Notes: a model not told the origin generated them from the letters alone. 64,000 nt of DNA from Aeromonas dhakensis (GCF_000820305.1 NZ_CDBH01000060.1:1-64000), one strand, 5' to 3'; counted from the first letter of the stretch, positions 25,982 to 36,750 are shown. Made by a program: numbers and translations.

Positions 25982-26281
25982 ATGAACAACACAGACGCAG
26001 TACCGCCATATGAGACGCAAGAAATAGGCACACCACTGGATTACACATCAGACATGTACCGCGTCTATTTCGAGATTCGTGATCATGATGGTATGGCCAA
26101 GAAAATAATCTCTGGTTTTCTTGGCCCCGCACGGGCTGAAAAAATAGTAACCTTGGCCCATGGCTATGAAATGGAGCTCCCCATTCAATGCATACCAGAA
26201 ATAATCCGGCTGCTGGCAACTGAAAACATAGCGATATATCAGGTCGTACGTTATGCAAAAACCAATAACAGCTGGGGCTAG
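25982..26281 (+). CDS. hypothetical protein of the AT-rich island
   Basis: 99 residues with no signal peptide. A beta-rich start (YRVYFEIRDHDGMAKKIISGFL) is followed by ARAEKIVTLAHGYEMELPIQ and CIPEIIRLLATENIAIYQVV. AGAGG precedes the ATG. Codon use is AT-rich compared with the flanking chemoreceptor and cys genes, pointing to transfer. Size and composition would fit a small immunity-type protein, but nothing proves it. No family recognised. Confidence 0.6.
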   Translation: MNNTDAVPPYETQEIGTPLDYTSDMYRVYFEIRDHDGMAKKIISGFLGPARAEKIVTLAHGYEMELPIQCIPEIIRLLATENIAIYQVVRYAKTNNSWG

Positions 26282-26388
26282 TATCATTACCATGATGCCA
26301 TAGCAACCTGACCCACTTGCATTTTATGGACTCTGCAGGATTGCTGCGTGCAGCATGGTTTCGCCTTGTTCTGATCGCCAAGGGTAAA

Positions 26389-27339
26389 ATGAGAATGCGA
26401 ACAATATATTTATTTTTGCTATTTTTGACATGCTCGACAAGCGCCCAAGAGGTCATGACTCGTACAGCCAGCAGGGATGATGGCTCGCCTATCTCCTATT
26501 ACTTGGTCCAACATACCCATGATACAGATACCTTGCTGTTGATTTTGCAAGGCTCTGATTGCAACAGCGTACTGAATATCGACTCGATACTCTCCGACTA
26601 TAAAAATGTTTGGCCAGAAGCTGATATTCTTCTAGTGGAAAAATACGGCATCAATCGTAAATTAAAATACAGTACCGATCCGGCACGCAAGGATTGTCCT
26701 GCTCAGTACCTTGAAAAGGACAACCCTGCGCAGCGGGTAGCAGATATCAAGGTTGTGCTCGATATCGTTCGAAAAGATGGGCAATACAAGACATTAATTC
26801 TCCTGGGCGGCAGTGAAGGAGCCGTTATCGCCAACCTAGTGACCGCAGATGTTGACTATATCGATGCCACTATCTCCTTTAATGGCGGTGGCCGCTGGTT
26901 TATCGATGACGTCTCACACAGCATCGCTGCAGAGCATAAAAATATCGAAGCTGCGAGAAAAGATATCGACGGTTTTAAAGGGTTTGCCGTACATGTTCTT
27001 AACAGCAAACCATTTGAACTTGATGTGAGCGGACACGGCTATCATTGGTGGCAGCAGATGCTCTCCATCGATCAGCTTGATACCCTTAAAAAAGTAAAGT
27101 CTCCTTTGCTGATCATGCAGGGGGGAATGGATACTTCGGTATCACCTCAGAAAACAGATGAAATGATGCAGCGCCTTAAAGACCTAGGAAAAAACAATAT
27201 TGAATATCGGCGTTACGAAGCACTGGATCATGGACTCAAAGACAGTGACGGACAAAGTCAGCGCAAAGAGGTCGTCAGCGATATGAATTTATGGTTACAG
27301 TCCAAGCTAGGCGACCCGAAGAAGTTCAATCCCCACTGA
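26389..27339 (+). CDS. secreted alpha/beta hydrolase
   Basis: 316 residues: signal peptide RTIYLFLLFLTCSTSAQ, then an alpha/beta-hydrolase fold. The nucleophile elbow is LLGGSEGAV (G-G-S-E-G), the acid is likely Asp in IMQGGMDTSVS, and the catalytic His is in ALDHGLKD, so the triad looks complete. A Cys pair (GSDCNSV, KDCPAQY) suits a periplasmic or secreted enzyme. The substrate is unknown; esterase or peptidase is possible. The start at 26389 follows AAGGGT; a second ATG at 26395 is equally good. Lower GC than the core. Confidence 0.78.
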   Translation: MRMRTIYLFLLFLTCSTSAQEVMTRTASRDDGSPISYYLVQHTHDTDTLLLILQGSDCNSVLNIDSILSDYKNVWPEADILLVEKYGINRKLKYSTDPARKDCPAQYLEKDNPAQRVADIKVVLDIVRKDGQYKTLILLGGSEGAVIANLVTADVDYIDATISFNGGGRWFIDDVSHSIAAEHKNIEAARKDIDGFKGFAVHVLNSKPFELDVSGHGYHWWQQMLSIDQLDTLKKVKSPLLIMQGGMDTSVSPQKTDEMMQRLKDLGKNNIEYRRYEALDHGLKDSDGQSQRKEVVSDMNLWLQSKLGDPKKFNPH

Positions 27340-27470
27340 TTTAGACCTGCTGAAAATGCATTGATGTAAAGCTTTTTATAACGACTATCAGGATGAAGTG
27401 CAGTCATAAAGTAAACCCCCTCCTTCCAATCATGGTTATGCGAACAACTAATAGAGATATAGGAATGGTA

Positions 27471-27902
27471 ATGGAACAGGAAAATTTAGTTGAGATAGCG
27501 ATTGAGTATTTCAAGAAAATAGATGCAGGTGATCCCAGTTATCTTGACCTCTTCTCGGAGAATATTGACTTTTTCTTCCCCAAGTTTGGTCAGGCTAAAG
27601 GAAAGGATGCATTGGTTGAGTTTGGCAATAGAATTGGTAGCTCGCTCACCAGCATCTGGCACGACATAGATGGCTTTAAGATAACGACTGCTGGCAACAC
27701 CGTGATTGTCGAGGGGCAAGAAGGGGGAGTAATGAGTGATGGTACCTCTTGGCCTGACAATAATATCTCCATGGGCCGTTTTTGTAGTGTATTTGAATTT
27801 ACAGGCTCGCTGATAAGCCGCATGTATGTGTATGTTGACCCTGACTTTCCGAGTAGAGATGCGACAAGGATTGCTGTGTTGTCAGGGAAGATAAAATCAT
27901 AG
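27471..27902 (+). CDS. SnoaL/NTF2-like protein
   Basis: 143 residues of the cone-shaped NTF2 fold: an N-terminal helix (LVEIAIEYFKKIDAGDPSYLDLF), FFFPKFGQAKGKDALVEFGNRIG, strands ITTAGNTVIVEGQEGGVMSDG, and a final strand pair around RFCSVFEFTGSLISRMYVYVD. Such proteins are small enzymes or ligand-binding domains. AGGA lies seven bases before the ATG at 27471. Found in the AT-rich island after the hydrolase; a functional link is not shown. Confidence 0.7.
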   Translation: MEQENLVEIAIEYFKKIDAGDPSYLDLFSENIDFFFPKFGQAKGKDALVEFGNRIGSSLTSIWHDIDGFKITTAGNTVIVEGQEGGVMSDGTSWPDNNISMGRFCSVFEFTGSLISRMYVYVDPDFPSRDATRIAVLSGKIKS

Positions 27903-28070
27903 CAAAATATTAATAATTTATTCGCAATGTATAATATTTCTACAATCTATTGTATTTTTTAATAAAAATAGACTATAGAGATTTTGACATTATAAACCTC
28001 ACACCTTAATGTGGTGCTAACTTTGTCAGCACATCAATACTCCAGAACTCACGAGAGAAAGTAAATACAA

Positions 28071-28646
28071 ATGCAAGATAGAACAGTAGTCATCCAATAC
28101 TTATTTAATGAGAAATTTAACTCTTGCTCAGCAACAATGTCCGAGGCAACAGGCTATCCTATCTCACAAATAAATAGATGGATAAATGGCAGCACAATCC
28201 CAAACAAAGAAACTCTCGATTATATCTCAATGTGTATCTACACTCCAGAATTCAAGGTAGTTAACGAATTTTTCGAAATCAACTCTACAGAACCAATTAA
28301 AACACAGCTCAACAAATTATATTCTGGTCACGAAGAGCGTGCTGGCGTTTATGCTTTTTATGATACAATGGCAAACCTTCTATATATAGGGAAAGCATCG
28401 AACCTACTGCAGGAAACATATTCTGCGATCATGCGTGAAGACGAAATAACATTCCCTGCAGGCATTAAAAACAAAACTCTCAAGCGCCACGAACTAGTTA
28501 AATATGTATCAGCATACGATGTGGGTACCAACAACCACTGGGACTATCCAAAACACGTAGAATCCCTTGTTCTTCGCATTTCCAAGCCTCGTCTAAATAA
28601 ACAAATAGGCATATTGGAGAGGGCATACCCTGAAGAGCCAGAATGA
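28071..28646 (+). CDS. HTH plus GIY-YIG-like protein lacking the catalytic Arg
   Basis: 191 residues. Residues ~15-55 look like a Cro/XRE-type helix-turn-helix (SEATGYPISQINRWINGSTI). Residues 91-180 resemble a GIY-YIG nuclease: GVY at 92-94, YIG at 105-107, and a metal-type Glu at 164 in HVESLVLRISKPRLNK. Counting from GVY as in UvrC, the catalytic Arg position is Glu115, so the fold may bind rather than cut DNA, or cut by another route. It is strongly AT-rich and stands alone. A regulator, a defence component or a homing-type relic are all possible. Confidence 0.6.
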   Translation: MQDRTVVIQYLFNEKFNSCSATMSEATGYPISQINRWINGSTIPNKETLDYISMCIYTPEFKVVNEFFEINSTEPIKTQLNKLYSGHEERAGVYAFYDTMANLLYIGKASNLLQETYSAIMREDEITFPAGIKNKTLKRHELVKYVSAYDVGTNNHWDYPKHVESLVLRISKPRLNKQIGILERAYPEEPE

Positions 28647-28751
28647 CGAGACCGATACAGTATATGAGATGTCATTTAGCCCAGTATTAACTGGAGGCTA
28701 ATATCGGAGATCCACTGACACCAAAATTAATAATTGGAGTTCAATAGAAGA

Positions 28752-28769
28752 AGGGGGCAAACGCCCCCT
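28752..28769 (-). terminator. terminator of cysC
   Basis: Stem GGGGGC with GCCCCC, followed on the minus strand by TTCTTC. It lies 32 bases past the cysC stop. Confidence 0.65.
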
Positions 28770-28801
28770 CTGACATCAACCCTCGATATAAGCAATCAAC
28801 C

Positions 28802-29395
28802 TTAGTCGATCAACCCTCTTTGCCGCAGGGCGGTCAGCAGCTCATCCACCAACACTTCAACCGGTTTACCTGCATTAAGCAGATGAATTTCCGGCTGTTC
28901 GGGGGCCTCGTAGGCGGAGTCGATACCGGTAAAGTTACGGATCTCCCCCGCTCGCGCCTTTTTATAGAGCCCCTTGGGGTCTCGCTCTTCACAGACGGCG
29001 AGAGGCGCATCCACAAAGACCTCGACAAACTCCCCTTCACCCACGAGATTGCGCACCAGATCCCGCTCGGCACGGAACGGCGAGATAAAGGCGGTGAGTA
29101 CGATAAGGCCCGCATCCACCATCAGTTTTGCCACCTCGCCGACCCGGCGGATATTCTCCTGACGGGCGGCGTCATCGAAGCCGAGATCGCCACAGAGGCC
29201 GTGGCGCACGTTGTCCCCATCCAGCAGATAGGTGTGCTTGCCCTCGGCCGCCAACGCCTGCTCCAAGGCTCCCGCCAGGGTAGATTTACCCGCCCCGGAG
29301 AGCCCGGTAAACCAGATCACCAGGGGCTTTTGCCCCTTCTGCTCGGCCCGGCTCTGTTTGTCGACGGCATGGGCATGCCACACGATATTGCTCAT
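28802..29395 (-). CDS. cysC: adenylylsulfate kinase
   Basis: Phosphorylates APS to PAPS in sulfate assimilation. 197 residues: P-loop [39 protein letters not shown], and [22 protein letters not shown], all CysC signatures. AAGGAG lies upstream of the start. It is the last gene of the sulfate operon, separated from the transporter gene by 139 bases with no terminator seen. Confidence 0.96.
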   Translation of the reverse strand: MSNIVWHAHAVDKQSRAEQKGQKPLVIWFTGLSGAGKSTLAGALEQALAAEGKHTYLLDGDNVRHGLCGDLGFDDAARQENIRRVGEVAKLMVDAGLIVLTAFISPFRAERDLVRNLVGEGEFVEVFVDAPLAVCEERDPKGLYKKARAGEIRNFTGIDSAYEAPEQPEIHLLNAGKPVEVLVDELLTALRQRGLID

Positions 29396-29534
29396 CTAAA
29401 ACTCCTTGCTTGGCGCGCGCGCCTCAATGCTGAAACGGTCTGGCTCCCTGGAGCTCAGCCTCTGGCCACTCGCCACTGACGGGGGCCATGGTCGTCGTGT
29501 ATTCCTATTCCCTGCAAGGCCCAGTTGCGCCACC

Positions 29535-31259
29535 TTAAAACGGAAACAGCAGGGGCACCATGACAATCACCCCGAGGCTGTAGGCCAGGGAGACCGGCAG
29601 GGCCAGCTTGAGGTAGTCCGGCATCTTGTAATTGCCCGCCGCATAGACCATCAGGTTGGTCTGGTAGCCGTAGGGCAGGATAAAGCTGGAGCTCGCCCCG
29701 AACAGCACCGCCAGAATGAACGGCATGGTGGAGACATCCATGCTGAGCGCCAGCTGGTAACCCATGGGGAAGGCCAGCGCGGCGGCGGCGTTGTTGCTCA
29801 TCAGCTCGGTCAGCACCAGGGTAAACAGGTAGATACCGATAAAGGCGATGATGGGGCTGGCGCCGTTGAACTCCCCCATCAGCCAGTCGGCGATAAGTTT
29901 TGCCAGCCCGCTTTTTTCCAGCTGATCGGCGATGGCCAGCGCCCCGCCCACCACCAGCCAGATATCCAGCGGAAAGCGGCGGCGGATCTCGTCCAGGGTC
30001 AGGATGCGGGAGAACAGCAGCACCACCAGCATCACCAACAGCCCCTTGAACAGCGGCACCAGGTCGAGCACCGACAGGGTCAGCACCCCGAGAAAGCCCA
30101 GCACCACGGCGGCGCTGCGCGTGGCATCGAGCCGGGTGGAGGCCTCCAGCCCGCTCACTACCACGAACTCGCGGGAGAGGGACTTGTTGCCCGCAAACTT
30201 GGGGCCGGGGGCCAGCAGCAGAGTATCCCCTGCGTGCAGCTCAATCTGGCCGAGGCCGCCGGTGAGCTGGGTCTCGCCCCGGCGCACCGCCAGCACCACC
30301 GCATCGAAGTGGGTGCGAAACTCCGCATCCTTGATGGTCTGACCCACCAGGCGCGAGCTATGGCTGACGATCACCTCCACCAGGTGCTGGCCGTTGAGGC
30401 GGTGCTGGCCGTAGAGATCCAGCCCCTTGAGCTCCTGCAGCACGCCGACGCTCTCCACGTCACCGCAAAACAGCAGCATGTCCCCCTCGTGCAGCTCGTG
30501 TTCCGGCTGCACCGGGCAGATCACCTGATTGCCCCGGATGATCTCGGCAAGATAGAGGCTTTTCAGGCTGCGCAGGCCGTTCTCCTTGACGCTGCGCCCG
30601 GCCATGGGGGAGCCGGGGCCCACCTTGGCCTCGAGAAAATAGCCAGATTCGCGGCTCATCTCGGTATCCTGCTCCGGCAGGTGGCGGGCAAACAGCAGCA
30701 CGGCGATGAGGCCGGTCAGCAGGGTCCCCGCCCCCACCATAAAGAAGTCGAACATGCCGAGCGGCTTGGCCCCCATCTTGATGAGGAAGCTGTTGACGAT
30801 GAGGTTGGTGGAGGTGCCGATCAGGGTCAGCACGCCGCCAAAGGTCGCCGCGAAGCACATGGGCAACAGCAGCCGGGAGGGTGCATGGTTGGGGTTGCGT
30901 TTGACCGCCCCCAGCATGGAGGCCACCACGGCGGTATTGTTGACGAAGGCCGACAGGAAGGCGGTGGAGAACCACACCTTCACCAGCACCTTGTTGAAGG
31001 AGCCGGTGCCCACCAGGTTGGCGAACCAGCTCATGACCCGGGTCTTTTCCACCGCGAGCGACACCAGCAGCAACAGCACCAGGGTCAGCAGGGCGCTGTT
31101 GGTGTAGCCCGCCACCACGGCGTTGATGTCCGCCAGGCCGCTCAGGTAGGTGATGAGCACGGCGCCCGAGAAGAGCAGCGCCGGCCGGAGTTTGCCCTGG
31201 ATCAGCAGGGCGACGAGGGCAGCCAGCAGACCCAGCACCAGGGATTGTTGCCAGGTCAT
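29535..31259 (-). CDS. SLC13/CitT-type sulfate permease with RCK_C domains
   Basis: 574 residues. Two blocks of membrane helices (~1-200 and ~370-574) flank a cytoplasmic insert with two TrkA-C-like (RCK_C) domains (~205-350: SLKSLYLAEIIRGN, LHEGDMLLFCGD, FDAVVLAVRRG, LHAGDTLLLAPG). The SLC13-type motifs NNTAVVASML and NAAAALAFPMGYQLAL, each following a helix, contain the Asn-x-Thr/Ala ion sites. In this position, between cysN and cysC, it is almost surely the sodium-coupled sulfate importer. It begins four bases after cysN ends. Confidence 0.88.
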   Translation of the reverse strand: MTWQQSLVLGLLAALVALLIQGKLRPALLFSGAVLITYLSGLADINAVVAGYTNSALLTLVLLLLVSLAVEKTRVMSWFANLVGTGSFNKVLVKVWFSTAFLSAFVNNTAVVASMLGAVKRNPNHAPSRLLLPMCFAATFGGVLTLIGTSTNLIVNSFLIKMGAKPLGMFDFFMVGAGTLLTGLIAVLLFARHLPEQDTEMSRESGYFLEAKVGPGSPMAGRSVKENGLRSLKSLYLAEIIRGNQVICPVQPEHELHEGDMLLFCGDVESVGVLQELKGLDLYGQHRLNGQHLVEVIVSHSSRLVGQTIKDAEFRTHFDAVVLAVRRGETQLTGGLGQIELHAGDTLLLAPGPKFAGNKSLSREFVVVSGLEASTRLDATRSAAVVLGFLGVLTLSVLDLVPLFKGLLVMLVVLLFSRILTLDEIRRRFPLDIWLVVGGALAIADQLEKSGLAKLIADWLMGEFNGASPIIAFIGIYLFTLVLTELMSNNAAAALAFPMGYQLALSMDVSTMPFILAVLFGASSSFILPYGYQTNLMVYAAGNYKMPDYLKLALPVSLAYSLGVIVMVPLLFPF

Positions 31260-31263
31260 GGGC

Positions 31264-32706
31264 TTACTCCTTGCCGGAATCGTTGCTGATGGTCAGCGCC
31301 TGCCAGTGGGGGAAGTGCTTGCGCACCAGAGCGTTGAGCTCGACTTCGAACTCGCTGTACTGCCCTTCTCTGCCTGCAAGAGTCACAACCTTGGCCGCCA
31401 GCCCTTCCACTATCATGCCGGCACCGACGGTGACGTTGGTCAGCCGGTCGATCAGGATGAAGCTGCCGGTATCGCGGATCTCCTGATAGGGGTCGAACGC
31501 CACCGGGTCGGTCAGGCTGAATTCGCACAGGCCGATCTCGTTGAGCTTGAGCTCGGAGGCCGGCAGTTCGTCCAGCTTGTTGATCTCGATGCGGTGGCGG
31601 ATGGCCTCCACCTGGCCGCGACTCTTCTTGGTGGCCAGCTTGACGTCATAGACCCGGCCCGGTTGCAGGGACTCCTCCCCCATCCAGACGATGTGAGCCA
31701 GCACGTTCTGGGTCACCTGGGGCTTTTTCGCCGCATCCACCAGCAGGTCGCCCCGGCTGATGTCGATCTCGTCCGCGAAGGTGACCGTGATGGCCTGACC
31801 CGGCAGAGCGTACTCCAGATCCCCGTCGAAGGTGACGATGCGAGTCACCGTGCTCTCTTTGCCGGACGGCAGCACAGCAAGCCGGTCGCCCACCCGCAGG
31901 ATGCCGGAGGCCAAAGTGCCTGCGAAGCCGCGAAAATCGAGGTTGGGGCGGTTCACGTACTGCACCGGCAGGCGCACCGGGTGACGCTCCAGCTCGCGCT
32001 CCACTTCCGCGCTCTCCAGCAGGGAGAGCAGGGTCTCGCCTTCGTACCAGGCCAGCTTGTCGCTGGGGTTGACCACGTTGTCACCGTCCAGCGCAGAGAC
32101 CGGCACGATATGGATGGTGTCGACGCTGAGCTTCTTGGCGAATTCGCGGTAATCGGCACTGATGCGCTCGAACACCTCCTGGCTAAACTCCACCAGGTCC
32201 ATCTTGTTCACTGCCACCACGAACTGCTTGATGCCGAGCAGGCTCGCGATAAAGCTGTGGCGACGGGTCTGATCCAGCACTCCCTTGCGGGCGTCGATCA
32301 ATATGATGGCCAGATCGCAGGTGGAGGCGCCGGTGGCCATGTTGCGGGTGTACTGCTCGTGGCCCGGGGTGTCCGAGATGATAAATTTGCGCTTGGCGGT
32401 GGAGAAATAGCGGTAGGCCACGTCGATGGTGATGCCCTGCTCGCGCTCCGCCTGCAGGCCGTCTACCAGCAGCGCCAGATCCAGCTTCTCGCCGGTGGTG
32501 CCAAGCTTCTGGCTGTCGGACTCCAGCGCTTTGAGCTGATCTTCATAGATCTGCTGGGAGTCGTGCAGCAGGCGGCCGATGAGGGTGCTCTTGCCGTCGT
32601 CAACGCTGCCGCAGGTGAGAAAGCGCAGCAGGCTCTTGTGTTGCTGGGCGTGCAGGTAGGCTTCAATGCCCTGTTCGCTGATGGCGGTCTGAATGTGGTT
32701 GTTCAT
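31264..32706 (-). CDS. cysN: sulfate adenylyltransferase subunit 1 (GTPase)
   Basis: 480 residues. GTP hydrolysis here drives APS formation by CysD. G1 [10 protein letters not shown], switch region [15 protein letters not shown]3 [15 protein letters not shown], and G4 AVNKMDLV are visible, followed by EF-Tu-like beta-barrel domains. AAGGAA precedes the start. It lies 24 bases after cysD; no fused kinase domain is present, as cysC is a separate gene. Confidence 0.96.
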   Translation of the reverse strand: MNNHIQTAISEQGIEAYLHAQQHKSLLRFLTCGSVDDGKSTLIGRLLHDSQQIYEDQLKALESDSQKLGTTGEKLDLALLVDGLQAEREQGITIDVAYRYFSTAKRKFIISDTPGHEQYTRNMATGASTCDLAIILIDARKGVLDQTRRHSFIASLLGIKQFVVAVNKMDLVEFSQEVFERISADYREFAKKLSVDTIHIVPVSALDGDNVVNPSDKLAWYEGETLLSLLESAEVERELERHPVRLPVQYVNRPNLDFRGFAGTLASGILRVGDRLAVLPSGKESTVTRIVTFDGDLEYALPGQAITVTFADEIDISRGDLLVDAAKKPQVTQNVLAHIVWMGEESLQPGRVYDVKLATKKSRGQVEAIRHRIEINKLDELPASELKLNEIGLCEFSLTDPVAFDPYQEIRDTGSFILIDRLTNVTVGAGMIVEGLAAKVVTLAGREGQYSEFEVELNALVRKHFPHWQALTISNDSGKE

Positions 32707-32730
32707 GTTGCGATTCCTTAGAACATTTTT

Positions 32731-33639
32731 TTAGAAATAGCCCTGACGCTTCTTCTGCTCCATGGAGCCGGCCTGATCGTGGTCGATGAGCCGCCCTTGC
32801 CGCTCGCTCGAGGTGGTGATCAGCATCTCTTCGATGATCTCCGGCAAGGTGGTGGCATTGGATTCGATGGCCCCGGTCAGCGGGTAGCAACCGAGGGTGC
32901 GAAAACGCACCAGCTCCTGCTTCACTTCATCTTCCGGGCCGATGGGCATGCGCTCGTCATCCACCATGATCTTGATGCCATTGCGCTCCACCACAGGGCG
33001 ATGGGCCGCAAAGTAGAGCGGCACTATGTCGATGTTCTCGAGATAGATGTATTGCCAGATATCGAGCTCGGTCCAGTTGGAGAGCGGGAAGACCCGGATG
33101 CTCTCCCCCTTGTTGACCTGGCTGTTATAGACGCGCCACAGCTCGGGGCGCTGGTTCTTCGGATCCCAGCGGTGGGACTTGTCACGGAAGGAGTAGACCC
33201 GCTCCTTGGCACGAGACTTCTCCTCGTCGCGGCGGGCCCCACCGAAGGCGGCGTCGAAGCCGTATTTGTTGAGCGCCTGCTTGAGCCCCTCGGTCTTCAT
33301 GATGTCGGTGTGCTTGCCGCTGCCGTGCACGAAGGGGTTGATGCCCATGGCGAGGCCGTCCGGGTTCTTGTGAACGATCAGATCCAGCCCGTACTTTTTG
33401 GCGGTCTCGTCACGGAACTTGATCATCTCCTTGAACTTCCAGTCGGTGTCGACGTGCAGCAAGGGGAAGGGGATCTTGCCCGGATAGAAGGCCTTGCGGG
33501 CCAGGTGCAACATGACGGAGGAGTCCTTGCCGATGGAGTACATCATCACCGGGTTTTCAAATTCGGCAGCCACCTCGCGGATGATGTGGATGCTCTCGGC
33601 TTCCAGCTGCTGCAGATGGGTCAATCTTTCACGGTCCAT
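32731..33639 (-). CDS. cysD: sulfate adenylyltransferase subunit 2
   Basis: Makes APS from ATP and sulfate together with CysN. 302 residues with the PP-loop pattern [31 protein letters not shown], and the CysD-type C-terminus [25 protein letters not shown] precedes the ATG. It follows cysG by about 100 bases in the same direction. Confidence 0.96.
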   Translation of the reverse strand: MDRERLTHLQQLEAESIHIIREVAAEFENPVMMYSIGKDSSVMLHLARKAFYPGKIPFPLLHVDTDWKFKEMIKFRDETAKKYGLDLIVHKNPDGLAMGINPFVHGSGKHTDIMKTEGLKQALNKYGFDAAFGGARRDEEKSRAKERVYSFRDKSHRWDPKNQRPELWRVYNSQVNKGESIRVFPLSNWTELDIWQYIYLENIDIVPLYFAAHRPVVERNGIKIMVDDERMPIGPEDEVKQELVRFRTLGCYPLTGAIESNATTLPEIIEEMLITTSSERQGRLIDHDQAGSMEQKKRQGYF

Positions 33640-33742
33640 GTCTGGGTCCTCGGTTCATTGCTGACGCGCCTGGTCGGTACGCAGTCTTGGTTCAGGTCGG
33701 TGCCGCCTTGGCAACACCGTCAAATCGATTCGGGTCTCGGCC

Positions 33743-35161
33743 TCAGGCCAGGCTCACCAGCTTGAGCTCGTGGCCGCTGTCGGCCCCCTGCGCCGTCTCG
33801 CCAAACCAGGCGAGTTGCTGGCGCAGGGCAACCACCTCGCCGATGACGATAAGGGACGGGCTCACCGCCTGGGCGGCCAGTTCGGCCAGCTCAGCCAAGG
33901 TGCCGGTCAGCACGCGCTGCCGCGCCGTGGTGCCGCGCTCTATGATGGCGATGGGGGTGGCGGCACTTCGGCCATGGTTCACCAGCTGCTGCTGGATATG
34001 CTCGGAGCGCATCAGCCCCATGTAGATCACCAGGGTCTGGCTGGTAGCGGCGAGCTGCTGCCAGTCGGGCTCCTTGCCCTCCTTCTGACAGTGGCCCGTG
34101 ATAAAAACGGCGCTCTGGGCATGGTCGCGGTGAGTGAGCGGAATGCCCGCATAGGCGGTGGCACCGGCGGCGGCCGTGATGCCGGGCACCACCGAGAAGG
34201 GGATGCCCTCCTCTGCCAGCACTTCCAGCTCCTCGCCACCACGACCGAACATGAAGGGGTCGCCCCCCTTGAGCCGCACCACCCGGTTGCCCGCCCTGGC
34301 GTATTCCACCAACAGGCGATTGGTCTCCTCCTGGGGCACGCTGTGAGCGCCCGCCTTCTTGCCGACCGACACCAGGGTGGCATCGCGGCGCACCAGGTCC
34401 AGGATCTCGGCGGAGACCAGCTGGTCATAGAGCACCACCTCGGCCTGTTGGATCTGTTGCAGCGCCTTGAGGGTCAGCAGGCCAGGATCCCCTGGGCCCG
34501 CCCCCACCAGCACCACCTCGCCCACCTCGGTCTGGGCTTTGTCGAGCCCCTCGTTCAGCCACTGCTCGGCCCCCTGCCAATCGGCTTTCTCAATCAAACC
34601 GGCCAGGGTGTTGGAGGCAAACGCCCGCTCCCAGAAGCGGCGACGGTCGGAAATGGAGGAGAGCACCCGCTTGGCCCGGTCGCGTACCCGACCGGAGAGT
34701 TCGGCCAGGCCGCCGAGGTGGCGCGGCAGCAGGCTCTCCAGCCGCTCGCGCAGCAGGCGCACCAGCACAGGCGCCTTGCCGCCGCTGGAGACCGCCACCA
34801 TGATGGGGCTGCGATCGATGATGGAGGGGAAGATAAAGCTGGAGCGCTTGGGGTCGTCCACCACATTGACGAACAGGCCGAGCTGGTTGGCGCTCTGATA
34901 GACCAGGGCGTTCACCTCGAGGTCGTCGGTAGCGGCCACTACCAGGATCTGGCCGGCCAGGTGGGCCGGGGTGAAGCGCTCCGCCAGATGGGTGAAGCGA
35001 CCGGCAAATTCATGGAAGTCGGGTTCCAGCTCGGGGGAGACCAGGGTCAGCCTGGCACCGGCCGCCAGCAGCAGGCGCGCCTTGCGCAGGGCCACTTCGC
35101 CCCCCCCCACCAGCAGCACAGGGCGACCGTCCAATTTGGCAAACATCGGCAAATAATCCAT
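33743..35161 (-). CDS. cysG: siroheme synthase
   Basis: Trifunctional enzyme of 472 residues. The N-terminal half is the NAD-dependent precorrin-2 dehydrogenase/ferrochelatase ([39 protein letters not shown]). The C-terminal half is uroporphyrinogen III methyltransferase ([56 protein letters not shown]). Siroheme serves sulfite and nitrite reductases, so its place ahead of cysDN fits. The AT-rich 184 bases upstream are a plausible CysB target, but I cannot define a site. Confidence 0.96.
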   Translation of the reverse strand: MDYLPMFAKLDGRPVLLVGGGEVALRKARLLLAAGARLTLVSPELEPDFHEFAGRFTHLAERFTPAHLAGQILVVAATDDLEVNALVYQSANQLGLFVNVVDDPKRSSFIFPSIIDRSPIMVAVSSGGKAPVLVRLLRERLESLLPRHLGGLAELSGRVRDRAKRVLSSISDRRRFWERAFASNTLAGLIEKADWQGAEQWLNEGLDKAQTEVGEVVLVGAGPGDPGLLTLKALQQIQQAEVVLYDQLVSAEILDLVRRDATLVSVGKKAGAHSVPQEETNRLLVEYARAGNRVVRLKGGDPFMFGRGGEELEVLAEEGIPFSVVPGITAAAGATAYAGIPLTHRDHAQSAVFITGHCQKEGKEPDWQQLAATSQTLVIYMGLMRSEHIQQQLVNHGRSAATPIAIIERGTTARQRVLTGTLAELAELAAQAVSPSLIVIGEVVALRQQLAWFGETAQGADSGHELKLVSLA

Positions 35162-35345
35162 TTCGGCCCATCCCTCGGAACACGACTAATATGGGGCGAC
35201 TATAGGCAGGGCTGCTTATCCCTCAAAATAATAAAAAATGCTTTTTAATGCGTTTTAGTAATTAACAAAGCCGTGTGATGACAAAGGCGCTTGTGGTGCC
35301 GCACACAAGGCCATAGGCTAGTGAAAGTGTTTCATAAGGAGCTAA

Positions 35346-36269
35346 ATGATGAATGAGTCATTGATTGTGCTGGGGATCTTCGTGTTTCTGGTACTTCTCA
35401 CCCTGAGTGCCGGCATCAAGATAGTGCCGCAGGGCTACAACTGGACCGTGGAGCGCTTCGGCCGCTACACCCGCACCCTCTCCCCCGGCCTCAACCTGCT
35501 GATCCCCTACATAGATCGCATCGGCCACAAGATCATCATGATGGAGCAGGTGCTGGACATCCCGGCGCAAGAGGTGATCTCCCGCGACAACGCCAACGTC
35601 ACCATAGACGCCATCAGCTTCGTGCAGGTGGTAGATGCCCGCAAGGCGGGCTACGAGGTCAACGATCTCACCAGCGCCATCCGCAACCTGACCATGACCA
35701 ACATGCGGACCGTGCTGGGCGCCATGGAGCTGGACGAGATGCTCTCCCAGCGCGACACCATCAACGAGAAGCTGCTGCGCACCATGGATGCGGCCACCGC
35801 CCCCTGGGGCATCAAGGTGACCCGGATCGAGATCAAGGATGTACGTCCGCCGCTGGCGCTGGTCGAAGCCATGAACGCCCAGATGAAGGCCGAGCGCCAG
35901 AAACGGGCCGAGGTACTGGAGGCCGAAGGGGTGCGCCAGTCCAAGATCCTGAAAGCGGAAGGGGAGAAGCAGTCCCAGATCCTCAAAGCCGAGGGCGAGC
36001 GTCAGGCCGCCTTCCTCGCCGCCGAAGCGCGGGAGCGGGCCGCCGAAGCGGAAGCCAAGGCGACCCACATGGTGTCAAAAGCCATCGCCGAAGGGGATCT
36101 GCAGGCCATCAACTACTTCGTGGCCCAGAAATACACAGAGGCGCTGGCCCGCATCGGTGAAGGCCCCAACAGCAAGGTGGTGATGATGCCGCTGGAGGCG
36201 GGCAGCCTGATCGGCGCCGTCGCCGGCATGGCCGAGCTGTTCAAGGATGGCAAGGGCGGCAAGTCATGA
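35346..36269 (+). CDS. qmcA: SPFH/stomatin membrane protease-associated protein
   Basis: 307 residues. One N-terminal membrane helix ([19 protein letters not shown]), then the SPFH domain ([40 protein letters not shown]) and an Ala/Glu-rich coiled coil (~190-245) with repeated ILKAEGE units. Very close to E. coli QmcA, which forms large membrane assemblies near FtsH. AAGGAG precedes tandem ATGs at 35346 and 35349. It overlaps the NfeD gene by four bases. Confidence 0.93.
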   Translation: MMNESLIVLGIFVFLVLLTLSAGIKIVPQGYNWTVERFGRYTRTLSPGLNLLIPYIDRIGHKIIMMEQVLDIPAQEVISRDNANVTIDAISFVQVVDARKAGYEVNDLTSAIRNLTMTNMRTVLGAMELDEMLSQRDTINEKLLRTMDAATAPWGIKVTRIEIKDVRPPLALVEAMNAQMKAERQKRAEVLEAEGVRQSKILKAEGEKQSQILKAEGERQAAFLAAEARERAAEAEAKATHMVSKAIAEGDLQAINYFVAQKYTEALARIGEGPNSKVVMMPLEAGSLIGAVAGMAELFKDGKGGKS

Positions 36270-36721
36270 CAGCCCTGTTCGAGGGGCTGACCCACTGGCA
36301 CTGGCTGGGGCTCGGCTTCGTGCTGCTGGCCATCGAGGTGCTGGGCTCGGTGGGTTTTCTGCTCTGGACCGGCATCGCCGCGCTGGAGGTGGGCCTGCTG
36401 CTGCTGGTCTGGCCCTTCGGCTGGCAGGCCCAGCTGCTGCTGTTCGCCCTGCAATCCCTGCTCACCACCTGGGCCTGGTGGCGCTGGCAGCACCGCCGGG
36501 ATCGCTCCGATCAAGATGCCGCCGCCCCCATCAACGAGCGGATGCAGGGGTATCTGGGGCGCGAGCTGGTGCTGCTGGATGACGTGACTCAGGGGATGAG
36601 CCGGGTACACCTGGACGACACCGCCTGGACGGTGCGCTGCAGCCAGCCACTGCTCGCCGGCAGCAAGGTGCGGGTGATGGGGCATGACTCCCATATCCTG
36701 CTGGTAGAGCCGCTGTCCTGA
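36266..36721 (+). CDS. NfeD-family membrane protein (YbbK-like)
   Basis: 151 residues. Membrane helices ~10-55 and ~58-75, then a C-terminal OB-fold domain (~90-151: [39 protein letters not shown]). NfeD proteins are standard partners of SPFH/stomatin proteins, and the four-base overlap with qmcA supports coupled translation. Ends at a clear terminator. Confidence 0.9.
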   Translation: MTALFEGLTHWHWLGLGFVLLAIEVLGSVGFLLWTGIAALEVGLLLLVWPFGWQAQLLLFALQSLLTTWAWWRWQHRRDRSDQDAAAPINERMQGYLGRELVLLDDVTQGMSRVHLDDTAWTVRCSQPLLAGSKVRVMGHDSHILLVEPLS

Positions 36722-36750
36722 CACGAGGGCAGGCGCCAGTGTCCAACAAC

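Noticed and set aside
29406-31289. 627-residue plus-strand frame over the sulfate permease
   Set aside because: Antisense shadow: low-complexity His/Gln repeats, and the minus-strand gene has clear SLC13 and RCK motifs.
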